NCBI GenBank assembly: GCA_003194525.1
Contig: NBIV01000040.1
Coordinates: 186,001-250,000, forward strand
From: Gracilariopsis chorda
Taxonomy: Eukaryota > Rhodophyta > Florideophyceae > Gracilariales > Gracilariaceae
Direction: 5' to 3'
Length of the DNA stretch: 64,000 nt
Shown piece by piece: positions 30,204 through 39,493 of this stretch. The translations under genes and the position numbers were made by a program. Numbering within the stretch: position 1 is the stretch's first letter; every line of letters begins with the position of its first letter. Below the pieces are notes generated by a model, which saw only the letters and a list, made by a program, of their open reading frames with translations, did no database searches and was not told the DNA's origin.

Positions 30204-31343
30204 ATGCATCAAGCAACAAAAAACCACCTTAGTCTCGACTCCAAGAGATCTATGAAAAAGAACGCAGCTCGTCTTCTTTCTTCGTTTACCCGGGGATTCC
30301 ACAGCAGCGTCAGAACTTTTTCTGAGCGAGATGCTAGCCTGACCTTCATTCTGCTCCTAATTTTAGTACTGATTCATTTCCAGAATCGAATTATGATGGT
30401 CATCAGTACTACCAAAGATACCCATGTCTTCTCCCGTGCTCTTGAACGCACCCAGCCAGGAGGATGGCCAAAGGGTGCGAGTCCTACGCAAGAACGCAGA
30501 GCACCTCCTCCTTATCTTCCACTAGCCCAGCACCTCAAGTTTTTAGAATCAAACCCCAGAAGGACGTCTTTACAAGACATGGATTACGGCCCTCACAGAT
30601 CATCCAAAACAGATTTGAAAGAGACAGGTACTTCCGATTTGAAGGACTGTTCAACCTGCGGGGCGAACGAAAATCGGGCTTCGCTCTCAAACATTCATTC
30701 CCGAAAGTACAAAGACTTGGCTCGTCTTCTGGTAAAACTCATTTCCTTTCATAATATCAAATCCATGATCACTTTTCCTTGCGCAACTGAGACTTTGTGG
30801 ATCTTCACTTTTGTAGAAGCCATGAAGGTAAGTTATCCAATCACGTACTTATTCAGCTTTTGGCTTCTTCTGACCTTCTCGGAACTAAATTGTACCTCTC
30901 CCTAGGGAATCAATCCCAATTTCAAACATTACTGTGTTATCGAGTCATACGAATTTGTGGTTGGGATGATGAAGACTTACGACCGGAGTTATTTGGGTAA
31001 TACGGAGTTTGCTGTCTACTCTCCAAAAGGGCATGGCTCGCTTCCTATGGCGGACTTAATGTTCTCATGGGAAGGATTAGAAACTTGGACCTTTGATTCA
31101 ATCTTTACACTTTTTAAGGACGCAGAGCTGTCAAGTGTGACATATACTATCCTGAAGAACACTCCTGGTATTGAAAATGCAATGATGGTAGATAACGGTA
31201 GAGAGACATACTCAGTAGTTAGATCATCTTCTCATGCGCTTAATTTTAGAGGCTATCCTTTCGGACTTGGTCGTGCGAAGCGCGTGATCTCTTTTCACGG
31301 CTCACAGCTTCTGATGTACAACACTACAAATATGTGGACCTAA
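30204..31343 (+). CDS. Membrane-anchored methyltransferase-like protein, eroded SAM motifs
   Basis: Two exons, 30204-30827 and 30906-31343, with a 78-nt intron (donor GTAAGT, acceptor CTCTCCCTAG), encoding 353 residues. A hydrophobic span near residues 46-61 (LTFILLLILVLIHF) suggests a type II membrane protein, perhaps of the Golgi. The rest follows the order of a SAM-methyltransferase-like family: SRKYKDLARLLV, a motif I position reading ITFPCATETLWIF where LDVPCGxxxWM is usual, YCVIESYEFVVGMM where GVD is usual, then ADLMFSWEGLETW, a strand VTYTILKNTPGIEN, and the late NFRGYPFGLGRAKRVI. The altered Gly and acidic positions suggest weak or lost SAM binding. The family call is by eye. Confidence 0.5.
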
Positions 31344-32006
31344 AAAGTCTTGATGACCAATTCTATATCCTACCGCACATGGAGCTATTTCTTCGTTCAC
31401 GGAGGATCCATGCTTCGCTTTGCTTCGCGACGTAAAGCAAACCTAAGCTCCTGCCCAAGAAACCACGATAATGATTGATAGAGTTGGACATATTCAGCAG
31501 TCATCAGGATTCATGATACAGGCGAATGTTCAACTCAATACTTCGCAAACACAAGACTATGAGTGATCAGAAGTTGATATCGCTCCTGACTCTTTGACTG
31601 AACGGTTATCCAATGCGAAGCTGTCTTCCTTTAGCAAGCCTTTGAGTCGGGTGGTGAGCAATCTTTTTATTGCAAAGGAAACTGCTTTCAGATGAAGCCA
31701 ACTTCACAAGCCAACACTCATCCTAAAAAAAATTGGTATTAAAATATTCTACAGCATCACCTAATCGACAGCGATCCGTTGTTGCTTTACATTCTGCCGA
31801 TTCATCGTTCCCTGTTGAGCTACTAGAGGATACGTATCTAGCTCAGCAGTAGACTCTCCAGAGGTACTTTTTGGTTGATCGTCACTTCCCGATTCACATC
31901 TATTGCGTCGTGTCTACGATCGAAGTAACCGACACTCTCTCACTTCCCGTAACTCTTCCTCTTCAAAGTTCGCCAATACGGATTTACGACTTCATCATTA
32001 TTCAAC
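31344..32006. other. Upstream region of the BAP31-like gene
   Basis: About 660 bases between two genes on the plus strand. No reading frame with protein features and no clear TATA box was found. Confidence 0.35.
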
Positions 32007-32833
32007 ATGGCAACAATCGTATGGATGGCAGTCTTCTTCTTGCTCATGATTGAGCTTGTTATCACTGCACTTCTCGTTCTTCCGCTACCGCGTGTCTTGC
32101 GGAAATTCATAGCCCGCAAGATATTTAACTATGACCTAGGACGGCGAATTCGATTTGTTTCAAACTTCATCATTTTGGGTCTTATTCTCGCGGTTTCGGA
32201 TGCAGTTCAGACCCTTCGCCATTTGGAGCAAAAGGAGGGAACAGAGGCCAGTTCTTCAGCATACAACGATGCTCGTATCGGATATATGACTGTTAGTATC
32301 GACAAGCAGCGTAAATTCCGAGCGGAACGAAATGTGAGTTTCTCATCGACTTTTTCACATGCCGATCACCTTGTGAGATAGGCGTGCCAGATCTAACCTT
32401 CCCCATTTCCTTAACAACGCGCCTTGCATTCAATGCGGCTTGAAACCAACGGTCCGCAATATTTCATTCAAACATTTGTTTTATAGAGTAAGTTTGGCAA
32501 GACACGAGCTACAAAGAAAGGAATCCATATGGAGTTCTTCGAATATCTAGACACTAACAAAGAGCGATTCTGTTTTTCATCGTACTTCTATCAGTGTATC
32601 TCGCGGGATTTGCATTGACCCTAATGTTCGTTATCGCCCGCATTGTCGAACTGATGCAAGAAGTTGTGAATGTTGAAGAGCAAAAAGAAGTTGTGGAACA
32701 ACGCCTCAAAGACGTGGGCGAGATCGCATCGACCACCACGAGCGTTCCTGCTACTGATATCACTTCCAAGGAAGAGTCAACGACTCTTCGTAAGCGCACC
32801 CCCGCAGCTAGCAACGCGGATAAGCATGATTAA
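32007..32833 (+). CDS. BAP31-like ER membrane protein, with a 1-nt exon
   Basis: Three exons, 32007-32333, 32487 alone, and 32595-32833, encoding 188 residues. Introns are 153 nt (donor GTGAGT, acceptor TTGTTTTATAG) and 107 nt (donor GTAAGT, branch CTAAC, acceptor CTTCTATCAG). BAP31 proteins are ER sorting and quality-control factors with three membrane spans and a cytosolic coiled coil. Span 1 is about residues 5-27 and span 2 about 50-66; the conserved link is KQRKFRAERN, followed by MYLAGFALTLMFVI (span 3) and a coiled coil ELMQEVVNVEEQKEVVEQRL. The Met of MYLAGF is encoded by A from the micro-exon plus TG from exon 3. Without it, the frame ends after 8 foreign residues or a few dozen. The C-terminus DKHD is not a canonical KKXX signal. 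Confidence 0.82.
32487..32487 (+). other. Single-nucleotide exon of the BAP31-like gene
   Basis: The context is TTGTTTTATAG, then A, then GTAAGTTTGG. The A is flanked by an excellent acceptor and an excellent donor. It is the only way I find to join RAERN to YLAGF in frame, giving RAERNMYLAGF as in plant and animal BAP31 proteins. Confidence 0.75.
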
Positions 32834-32915
32834 CGCGATGAAACTGTAGATAACTTTGTACCTTCCCGAACATGTCACTTATCTAGTCTCTCGAGATCCA
32901 CAGTCAGTACCAGTT

Positions 32916-33615
32916 TTATCTTCTACGAGAACGTAAACCCTGAGCACTAACATGCCATGAGGGAACATCCTGTCTTGGTGTTTCTTGACCGGCTGGCTGC
33001 GTTGTGTATATTGTGGAAGGGTCTTGTGGGTCTATGAACGCAGAATTATGATCTGGAAGGTACTCCTCAACTTCATGTGTCGTTTGCGATACGGCGACAG
33101 GCAGCACTTCCTGCTGCATCTGTGACTCTCGTGCCATCTGCTGCCTGGTAGCCAATAGAACGTTATTGAATACAGGCAAGAAAGTATTCACTCCACCTTG
33201 CACAAAGTCAATGCGCATGGAAAGATCGCCTAGGAAGGGCTGGCCGTCGTAGTAGAGAACACCCGTGGCGAGATTGTTGCACCCAAAAATAGGTTGATGA
33301 AACGCTTCGTTAATGATGCCTCGAAAAGGAGCTTCAAACGTTTCAAACCGGGCTTTTGCTACGTGCTGCGGAATCACCATGAATATCAAACTATGGAGTT
33401 GTTAGAATACTGGCAGGTGGGTGCTTCTCTAAGAAAGAAAAGTGAGAATCATACCGCATGTTAGTCATGAACAAGCGCCCTCTCAAATGCTTGGCCGTAT
33501 GCGCACCATGTTTCACTGTCAGTTCTGTTTTATCTCTTGTGAGAAGAAACGTTTCACCGGGAAACGGACGGGGAAAGCGCTGCGACCCTGAAGTAAGAGG
33601 AATATTGACCGCCAT
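32916..33615 (-). CDS. WBP2-like GRAM-domain protein
   Basis: Two exons on the minus strand, 33615-33455 and 33390-32916, with a 64-nt intron (donor GTATGA, branch CTAAC, acceptor ACTCCATAG), encoding 211 residues. The splice gives RLFMTNMRLIFMVIP, the GRAM-domain core strand. The N-terminal PFPGETFLLTRDKTELTV and the later FEAPFRGIINEAFHQPIFGC and GVLYYDG follow the WBP2/GRAM order. WBP2 is an adaptor that binds WW proteins through PPxY motifs. The C-terminal half here is Gln/Thr/Pro-rich but shows no PPxY, so partner binding may differ. It is convergent with the BAP31-like gene, 82 nt apart. Confidence 0.78.
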
Positions 33616-34397
33616 AAATGCTGATTGAAATTCGCAGTGTGGCCAACGCGCTCTCTGGTTGCATTAACCCTTATCTCGCCAAGCGTCCGAGAAGCTCGTC
33701 TGATTTTCACGGCAAGACAGAATTGAGAAGCCCGACTGTGGGCGTCCGTCTTCTGAGCGCGGTGCAAAGCCGAGCACAAACGAAGAGCTTTGTCTGTTAC
33801 AGACCTACCAAGGATACGGCAGAGCGACACTCTCAGTAAGAAGCTCTTTACCTCTTCAGCTGTGCGCAACTCGGCATTGAAACTGTAAGGGTTACTACTT
33901 GACACCTTGCTGTCAATGAACAGAGTTTGGGCGAACGAGGCTAAAGGCGAATAAGGCTACCAGGATCTGGCTTCGACTCACGTGTCACGCTTTACATCGC
34001 TTCTACGTTTAGGATGACTGCAGTTTTTTGTCATCTCGGAGCTTTTCAGTTTGCAGATGCATTGGCAGTGCGGCACTCCGGAACGGAAGATATCGGAACT
34101 GGATCTGCTCGTCGGAAAATATTAGCTTCTGCATCCTTAGTCTATTGTCTCGCCTGATGATTATTTCTGGTAAACGGTACCCTTGGTAGCATACGTAAAG
34201 GTCTTTCTGTTCAGTGAAGATTTCAGTTTTATTCAAATACAGCTGGTTCATTGCATATCATCATTGGTTTGGCGTGGCCGTTCTCCTTTTCGAATTCAGA
34301 AATCGTCAGACGGGTGTCTAGGACTACTGTCTCAAGCATGATCCCTTGATCACGAAGCATACCTGGCAAAAGCGTGAACATAGCGCTTACCTGTCAA
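33616..34397. other. Divergent region (WBP2-like / TrmA-like)
   Basis: About 780 bases with both promoters. A minus-strand frame upstream of the WBP2-like gene (33519-33905) starts at GTG, has no family feature, and is not needed for that protein. Confidence 0.35.
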
Positions 34398-36151
34398 ATG
34401 ATCTATACTTCCAGGTTAGATGTTGCTAAAGCGTCCTTCATTCCAAACGTCTTTCGGTTGCCAGTTACAAGAAGATGGCCCGTCAATCTCCGCCCTCCAG
34501 GTCAAAGGCAGCTTTTTGTGCCAAGGGCAGTAGCTACATCATCTTCTGGGCAATCAGCTCCGGAAGAAACAGAAGGGTTTCCTCTACGGAAAGGAGATAC
34601 AATCCAAGCCAAGATTACAAGAATTGCATACGGTGGCGCAGCCGTCGGCGAAATCGTGCACCCTGACAACCTGTTGCCAGCAGACAAGCTTATACCCGTC
34701 TATGGTCCAAAGGGTGCTTGTCCAGGTGACACCATTGAATGCAATGTTACCAAAGTGCGTCGGCGAAAACGTGATCCAGAAGCTTACGTCGTGAACAATA
34801 CAGGCAGTACGTCATCGGATACTCCTACTCGTACATACGCAGAGGTGAGCTTTCGAAAACTTCTGGTCCCGTCACCTGTCACAGTACAGGCTCCGTGTGC
34901 ACACTTTGGAAATCATCATCTAGGCGGCGGGGGCTGTGGCGGTTGTACTTCGATGCACATCACATACTCGATGCAGCTTGAGCAAAAACAACGCCAGCTG
35001 GAATCCCTGTTTGCAGTTTTGAAGGAAGAGTATGGTGTCGCAGATTTCGCTGTTATACCGTGCCGAGACACCTTAGGCTATCGAAACAAAATGGAATTTA
35101 GCTACGGACGGAAGTGGTATACCAGACCTATGAAGAGAGAAACAAGACTGGATGCAACAGAGCCTGAGTATGCTCTAGGCCTACATGCTCCACAGCGCTT
35201 CGATAAGGTAGTTTCAATAACCGAGTGTCATATACAACCGTCGGTGGCAAACAAGATTTTGAACTTTGTCCGAGAAGAGGCCCAACGGTTATTGCTGGAG
35301 CCGTACGATACTAAGCAAGATACTGGATATTTGCGAAATATTGCTATACGCACATCCACAAACTCAAAAGGACAGATAGAAGTGATGGTGAACATAATAA
35401 CGAGCCCCTGTGATGTTCCAAACAGGCTCAAACCTCTAGCGCAAAGCATCAAATACACCTTTCCTGAAGTCGTTTGCGTTTTGCAGAATCTTCGAGGCGT
35501 CAAATCCAGTTTCTCTGTCGATGAGAGCCAAGAACGTCTTCTTACCGGTGACAGGCGCTACATAGAACAGGAACTGTGCGGCTTAACCTTTCGAATATCG
35601 GCCAACTCGTTCTTTCAGACGAATGCGGACCAAGCTGAGGTCTTGTACGAGAATGTTCGTCGTGCTGCGAAACTTACACCAGACGACGTGGTGCTTGACC
35701 TTTTCTGCGGGACTGGAACCATCTCTCTGTGTTTGGCACGAAGCGCGAAACAAGTATACGGCATCGATGTTGTAGCTGCCGCAATCAATGACGCTAGGAA
35801 GAACGCACTGGTGAATAGGATTACGAACGCGACGTTTGAAGAAGGAAATCTGGATAAGCTGAAGTCGTCGAAGGGCACAAAGGCACTCCTTGAACCGGAC
35901 GTCATAGTGGTAGACCCCCGCGCGCAGGGCTACATCCAGATCTGGTCAAGTATATCGCAAGTGCTGAAGTGAAACGAGTGGTATACGTCAGTTGTAACCC
36001 TGTGTCTCAAGTAAGAGATGTCAACCAACTACTGGCTCTTATGCCAGGGAAATTCAAAGTGGCGTGGATTCAGCCCATTGATATGTTCCCAAACACGCCT
36101 CATATAGAATGCATTGTGACACTAGAAGCACAAGCAACTACACCAGTTTAA
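34398..36151 (+). CDS. TrmA/RumA-type RNA (uracil-5)-methyltransferase, organellar-type, with a 1-nt frameshift
   Basis: The start is ATG 34398; the frame runs upstream only from GTG. The first 60 residues are basic and hydroxylated, like a plastid or mitochondrial presequence. A TRAM-like domain follows (KGDTIQAKITRIAYGGAAVG), then the Fe-S Cys cluster CAHFG...GGCGGC (near residues 167-182), the SAM motif DLFCGTGTISL (near 434), and VYVSCNP with the nucleophilic Cys (codon 35992-35994) and the late TPHIECIVTL. Enzymes of this family make m5U in rRNA or tRNA. At 35915-35919 a run of five C breaks the frame inside the DPPRAG motif: upstream reads in one frame, downstream continues perfectly in the next. 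One extra C would give about 584 residues. Either a real null allele or a sequence error. Confidence 0.85.
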
Positions 36152-36256
36152 GGAACGCTCTAGCTTCTATACAGGGGGCCAAACACGCGGGGAAAGTCTA
36201 GTGTATTGTGCTTTACAATATGGAAGAAAAGTTGTTGTTGACAGTAAGGAAGTAGA

Positions 36257-37882
36257 TTAGGACCACAACCATCGTGGCAAGCGCGTTTGCCGGTTTGGAG
36301 TTGTGCTTGTCTTTTGGTTTGATCTATGTACAGCGAGACAAAATGAAGACAACGACTTGGCAACGGATAAGCGAAATTGTCCAGTAAACGTGTGGGCTTG
36401 TGAGGCTCGGGGGGGGCCGCTTGCCGAGCGATGAATGCACATGCCAAGTTTCTTAAGATTGACACTTCGCTGAATGCCATCGACTGTAACTACAAAACAG
36501 CGACGAGGGCTGCTTAAGAAGTGGTTGGCGGCGGAGACATCGGTGTCATCAACGCAGTTGTAAGAGCATCGGCGTTTGGTAGTAGTTTTCATCAACACCC
36601 AGATACAGGAAATGTTAAGATAGTCCAGAATATCCATATCGAGGCGAACTACTAGTTCAAAGGAAGACATGTTGTAAAAATCGGCGCAGAGTAAGACGAG
36701 TTTGGGAGACTGTCTTTGCACCCTGGCTGCAATATCTGGCGCAGCGGTGTTTGGCGGACATTCGATAAGCACGAGTCGAATCAGCTGACCGTTGATATAC
36801 AGGATTGATTTGGTTCGATGCAAATCGCCATCGGTGGAGGCAGGTGGAGCAAAGGTGCTTGTAAGTCGATGGGCGAGGTGAAGCATGATGGTACGTGTGT
36901 GGCCAATTAGGACGATGTTCTGAAGTTGTTGAGGGTTGTAGTTAGGCAGATCGATGGCCGAGGAAAACGAGGAAGTGGAGGACACCGACGGGGACGATGG
37001 ATGCTCGTCGGGATGATCTGGAATGGTGTGCAGAGAGCCAGTTTCTCGGAGCTGGCGAAAAGCATGGTGCTCCCACTGTGTGAGGGAGCGAAACGACGAC
37101 TCGGCCTGCGTGGCAATGTTGAGCGATGACATTGACGTGGCGCGAGAGCGCATTGAGAATAAACGTGGCGATGTGCGAGGCATGGTGGGCAGACTATGGC
37201 GCGGATTTGACGGGATGAATCGAAGATGGTCGGTACTGGGCATGGGGGGTGGAGCTAGTTGAGCAACTGGATGTTCTGCGTCTGAACAGAGAAGACGAAC
37301 TCGAAGAACGGGGGTGCGACAAATTGGACAGAGACGGGTGGCGGAACGACGGAGACAGGAGAGACAACAATGAGCGTGCTGGCATGGAAGGAGAGTAATG
37401 TCCTTGCGACGGTCCATACACACGACGCAGAGGGCGGAGATTGAAGAGGAAGACAGAGCTGGAGAGGAGGGTACGGTGGATGAAGGCGATGTTAACGAAG
37501 TTAAGTAAGGTGAGTTGGTAGTTGAAGATGATGGTGAAGGCGGCGATGCTGAGCGGCACGCCGCTGGCATGACGACGCTCTCGGGCGTGGGGCGAATATT
37601 AGCAGTTGAAGGGGTGAAGGAGGGGGTGAGGGGTGGGGAGGTGTCAGAGAAGAAGAAAAGGGGATGAGGGGAGGAAGAAAGGTGCTCTGGGAGAGGGTTA
37701 TTTAGCGAATGGCGGTTGGTGGCGGCGGCGTGTGGGGTGATGCATGGCGGAGAGGGGTTTGGGTCGGTGGGTGGCGCAACGGATGCGGGCCACGCATGGC
37801 CGCGATGGCGCGGCGGGAGGCGTGCGCCGTCGCAGCTGCTGACGCACGGCGATGACGGAAACGCGTTACGAACCGATGCCAT
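36257..37882 (-). CDS. RING finger protein fused to a degenerate Rho/Ras-like GTPase domain
   Basis: A single-exon protein of 541 residues with ATG 37882. Residues 1-150 are Pro/Ser/Thr-rich and disordered. Residues about 151-190 are a C3HC4 RING close to the MULAN/IAP type: CVVCMDRRKDITLLPCQHAH, CLSC, CPICRTP. After a Ser-rich linker, about 320-485 follows the small-GTPase order: NIVLIGHTRTIMLHLAHRL in the P-loop place, ILYINGQLIRLVLIECPP in the switch II strand, PKLVLLCADFYNMSSFELVV (the Rho/Ras 'DxxxxxSF' strand-helix), CIWVLMKTTTKR where NKxD/TKxD is expected, and a C-terminal strand-helix. GK[ST], DxxG and NKxD are all missing, so nucleotide binding is unlikely. It may recognise a substrate or a GTPase regulator for ubiquitination (inference). 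Confidence 0.7.
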   Translation of the reverse strand: MASVRNAFPSSPCVSSCDGARLPPRHRGHAWPASVAPPTDPNPSPPCITPHAAATNRHSLNNPLPEHLSSSPHPLFFFSDTSPPLTPSFTPSTANIRPTPESVVMPAACRSASPPSPSSSTTNSPYLTSLTSPSSTVPSSPALSSSSISALCVVCMDRRKDITLLPCQHAHCCLSCLRRSATRLCPICRTPVLRVRLLCSDAEHPVAQLAPPPMPSTDHLRFIPSNPRHSLPTMPRTSPRLFSMRSRATSMSSLNIATQAESSFRSLTQWEHHAFRQLRETGSLHTIPDHPDEHPSSPSVSSTSSFSSAIDLPNYNPQQLQNIVLIGHTRTIMLHLAHRLTSTFAPPASTDGDLHRTKSILYINGQLIRLVLIECPPNTAAPDIAARVQRQSPKLVLLCADFYNMSSFELVVRLDMDILDYLNISCIWVLMKTTTKRRCSYNCVDDTDVSAANHFLSSPRRCFVVTVDGIQRSVNLKKLGMCIHRSASGPPRASQAHTFTGQFRLSVAKSLSSFCLAVHRSNQKTSTTPNRQTRLPRWLWS

Positions 37883-38291
37883 GCGTCGTCCCGACGCACG
37901 GCGACGCGACGTGGGAGACCACCTGCAAGCTTTGAAAATTCAAAGCTCTACTGACTGTACCTTTGGGACATAAATATATCGTAGTATTACAGTTGTAAAG
38001 CGCTTGCTAGCCCTTTAGCCTGAGGTACCGAGTTTGGTAGCGCTGGTGGATAGATGTTTGTATGTAGCATTACGCTGCCGCCGATTTAGGGGGCGCGGCT
38101 GGTGGAGGCTTTTCTTCACGATAGGCGATAGCGTCGATAATTACTGACCTACGCAACTGCTGTTGTCGAAGACCAGGCGCAGCTTCTTTCGCAGAGGGTG
38201 CTGTTGCGTGCTCCTATTTCGGGTGTGCAGTAAGGTTGCAACATCGCAGGAACGAAGAGAGTGGATAAAGGGATACGAAAGGGCTGGTGTG
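37883..38291. other. Divergent promoter region (RING-pseudoGTPase / GST)
   Basis: About 410 bases between the two starts. No distinct element was recognised. Confidence 0.35.
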
Positions 38292-38987
38292 ATGGGGACA
38301 GTCGCGGGTTCTACTCTGTCCAATTTGGCATTGACGCTGTATCATATGCCACCCACGCGGTCCACTCGTGCGGTGTGGCTGGCACACGAGCTGGGTATCT
38401 GTGATGCAATCAAGTTGAAAGCGATCAACGTGTTCGCAGGAGAGCATCTATCAAGTGAGTTTAGGCAGCTGAATCCAATGGCAGCCATTCCTCTACTGCG
38501 CATTCACGACAAACGCACCAACCAAACCGTTAATATGACAGAATCTGGGGCGATATGTAGCTTCCTACTACAGCTTGTGCCGCACAATCGGCTTCAACCA
38601 GCACAGAATGATGTACTGGCCATGGCCACTTTTACAAGATTCTGTTGGTTTGCACCGGGATCCATGGACCCTTTGTTATGGACAATTCGCAGACATGAGG
38701 AACTTTTGCCGGGTTCGCATCGAGACAGTAGAAGTGCGCAACGCGCTCGAACGGAGTTTAGACAGAAGGTTGTACGTGTGTTGGATGCGGTGTTACGGGA
38801 GTGGGAATATGTTTGCGAACCGTATTTTATGGGCTTTAGTTGTGCAGATGTATTGATCGGATACGCTTTGTGGTGGGCGGATAGATATCAATTACTAGAA
38901 GGATCGACAACGTTGGTGGCGTATCTAGGTAGGCTGAGAGAGCGGGAGGCCTTTCGCAAGGCGATAGCGAGAGTCGGATCGTTGTGA
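38292..38987 (+). CDS. Glutathione S-transferase
   Basis: A single-exon protein of 231 residues from ATG 38292; further upstream the frame has only a TTG start. The N-terminal thioredoxin-like domain shows LALTLYHMPPTRSTRAVWLA (Ser/Thr/Arg in the catalytic loop), NPMAAIPLLRI (the cis-Pro loop) and MTESGAICSFLLQ (the ES motif that binds the gamma-glutamyl group). The C-terminal helical domain includes FMGFSCADVLIGYALWW, the N-capping-box region with S and D. The length is normal for soluble GSTs. The class is unclear. The second half of the gene is repeated directly downstream as a pseudogene. Confidence 0.88.
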   Translation: MGTVAGSTLSNLALTLYHMPPTRSTRAVWLAHELGICDAIKLKAINVFAGEHLSSEFRQLNPMAAIPLLRIHDKRTNQTVNMTESGAICSFLLQLVPHNRLQPAQNDVLAMATFTRFCWFAPGSMDPLLWTIRRHEELLPGSHRDSRSAQRARTEFRQKVVRVLDAVLREWEYVCEPYFMGFSCADVLIGYALWWADRYQLLEGSTTLVAYLGRLREREAFRKAIARVGSL

Positions 38988-39493
38988 AGAATGACGTAAT
39001 GGCCATGGCCACTTTAGCAAGATTCTGTTGGTTTGCACCGGGATCCATGGACCCCTTGTTATGGGCAGTTCGCAGACATGAGGAACTTTTGCCGGGTTCG
39101 CATCGAGACAGTAGAAGTGCGCAACGCGCTCGAACGGAGTTTAGACAGAAGGTTGTACGTGTGTTGGAGGCGGTGTTAAGGGAGTGGGAATATGTTTGCG
39201 ACCCGTATTTTATGGGCTTTAGTTGTGCAGATGTATTGATCGGATACGCTTTGTGGTGGGCGGATAGATATCAATGACTAGAGGGATCGATCACGTTGGT
39301 GGCGTATCAAGGTGAGAGTACAAGCCTATCCGCCTTTATGAGCTGTACCCGTCTTTCCTCCAGTAACGAGGGAAGCGAAATGGACAGGCGATGGGGTCTC
39401 TCACGGAGACCAGCAAGCTTTGTTCGGTATCTAGGTAGGCTAAAAGAGCGGGAGGCTTTTCGCAAGGCGATAGCCAGAGTAGGATCGCTGTGA
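38988..39493 (+). pseudogene. Tandem pseudogene copy of the GST C-terminal half
   Basis: Bases 38988 onward repeat 38605 onward of the GST gene with an offset of 383 bases and few changes. The copy begins within three bases of the parental stop. It lacks the N-terminal glutathione-binding domain. A Leu codon TTA in the parent (38892-38894) is TGA in the copy (39275-39277). A 123-base insertion at about 39314-39436 is flanked by near-identical 10-mers (GTATCAAGGT and GTATCTAGGT). The rest then matches to the same stop at 39491-39493. Confidence 0.85.

Noticed and set aside
33519-33905. Minus-strand frame considered as a 5' exon of the WBP2-like gene
   Set aside because: It starts at GTG, and the WBP2-like protein already has a complete family-type N-terminus from ATG 33615.
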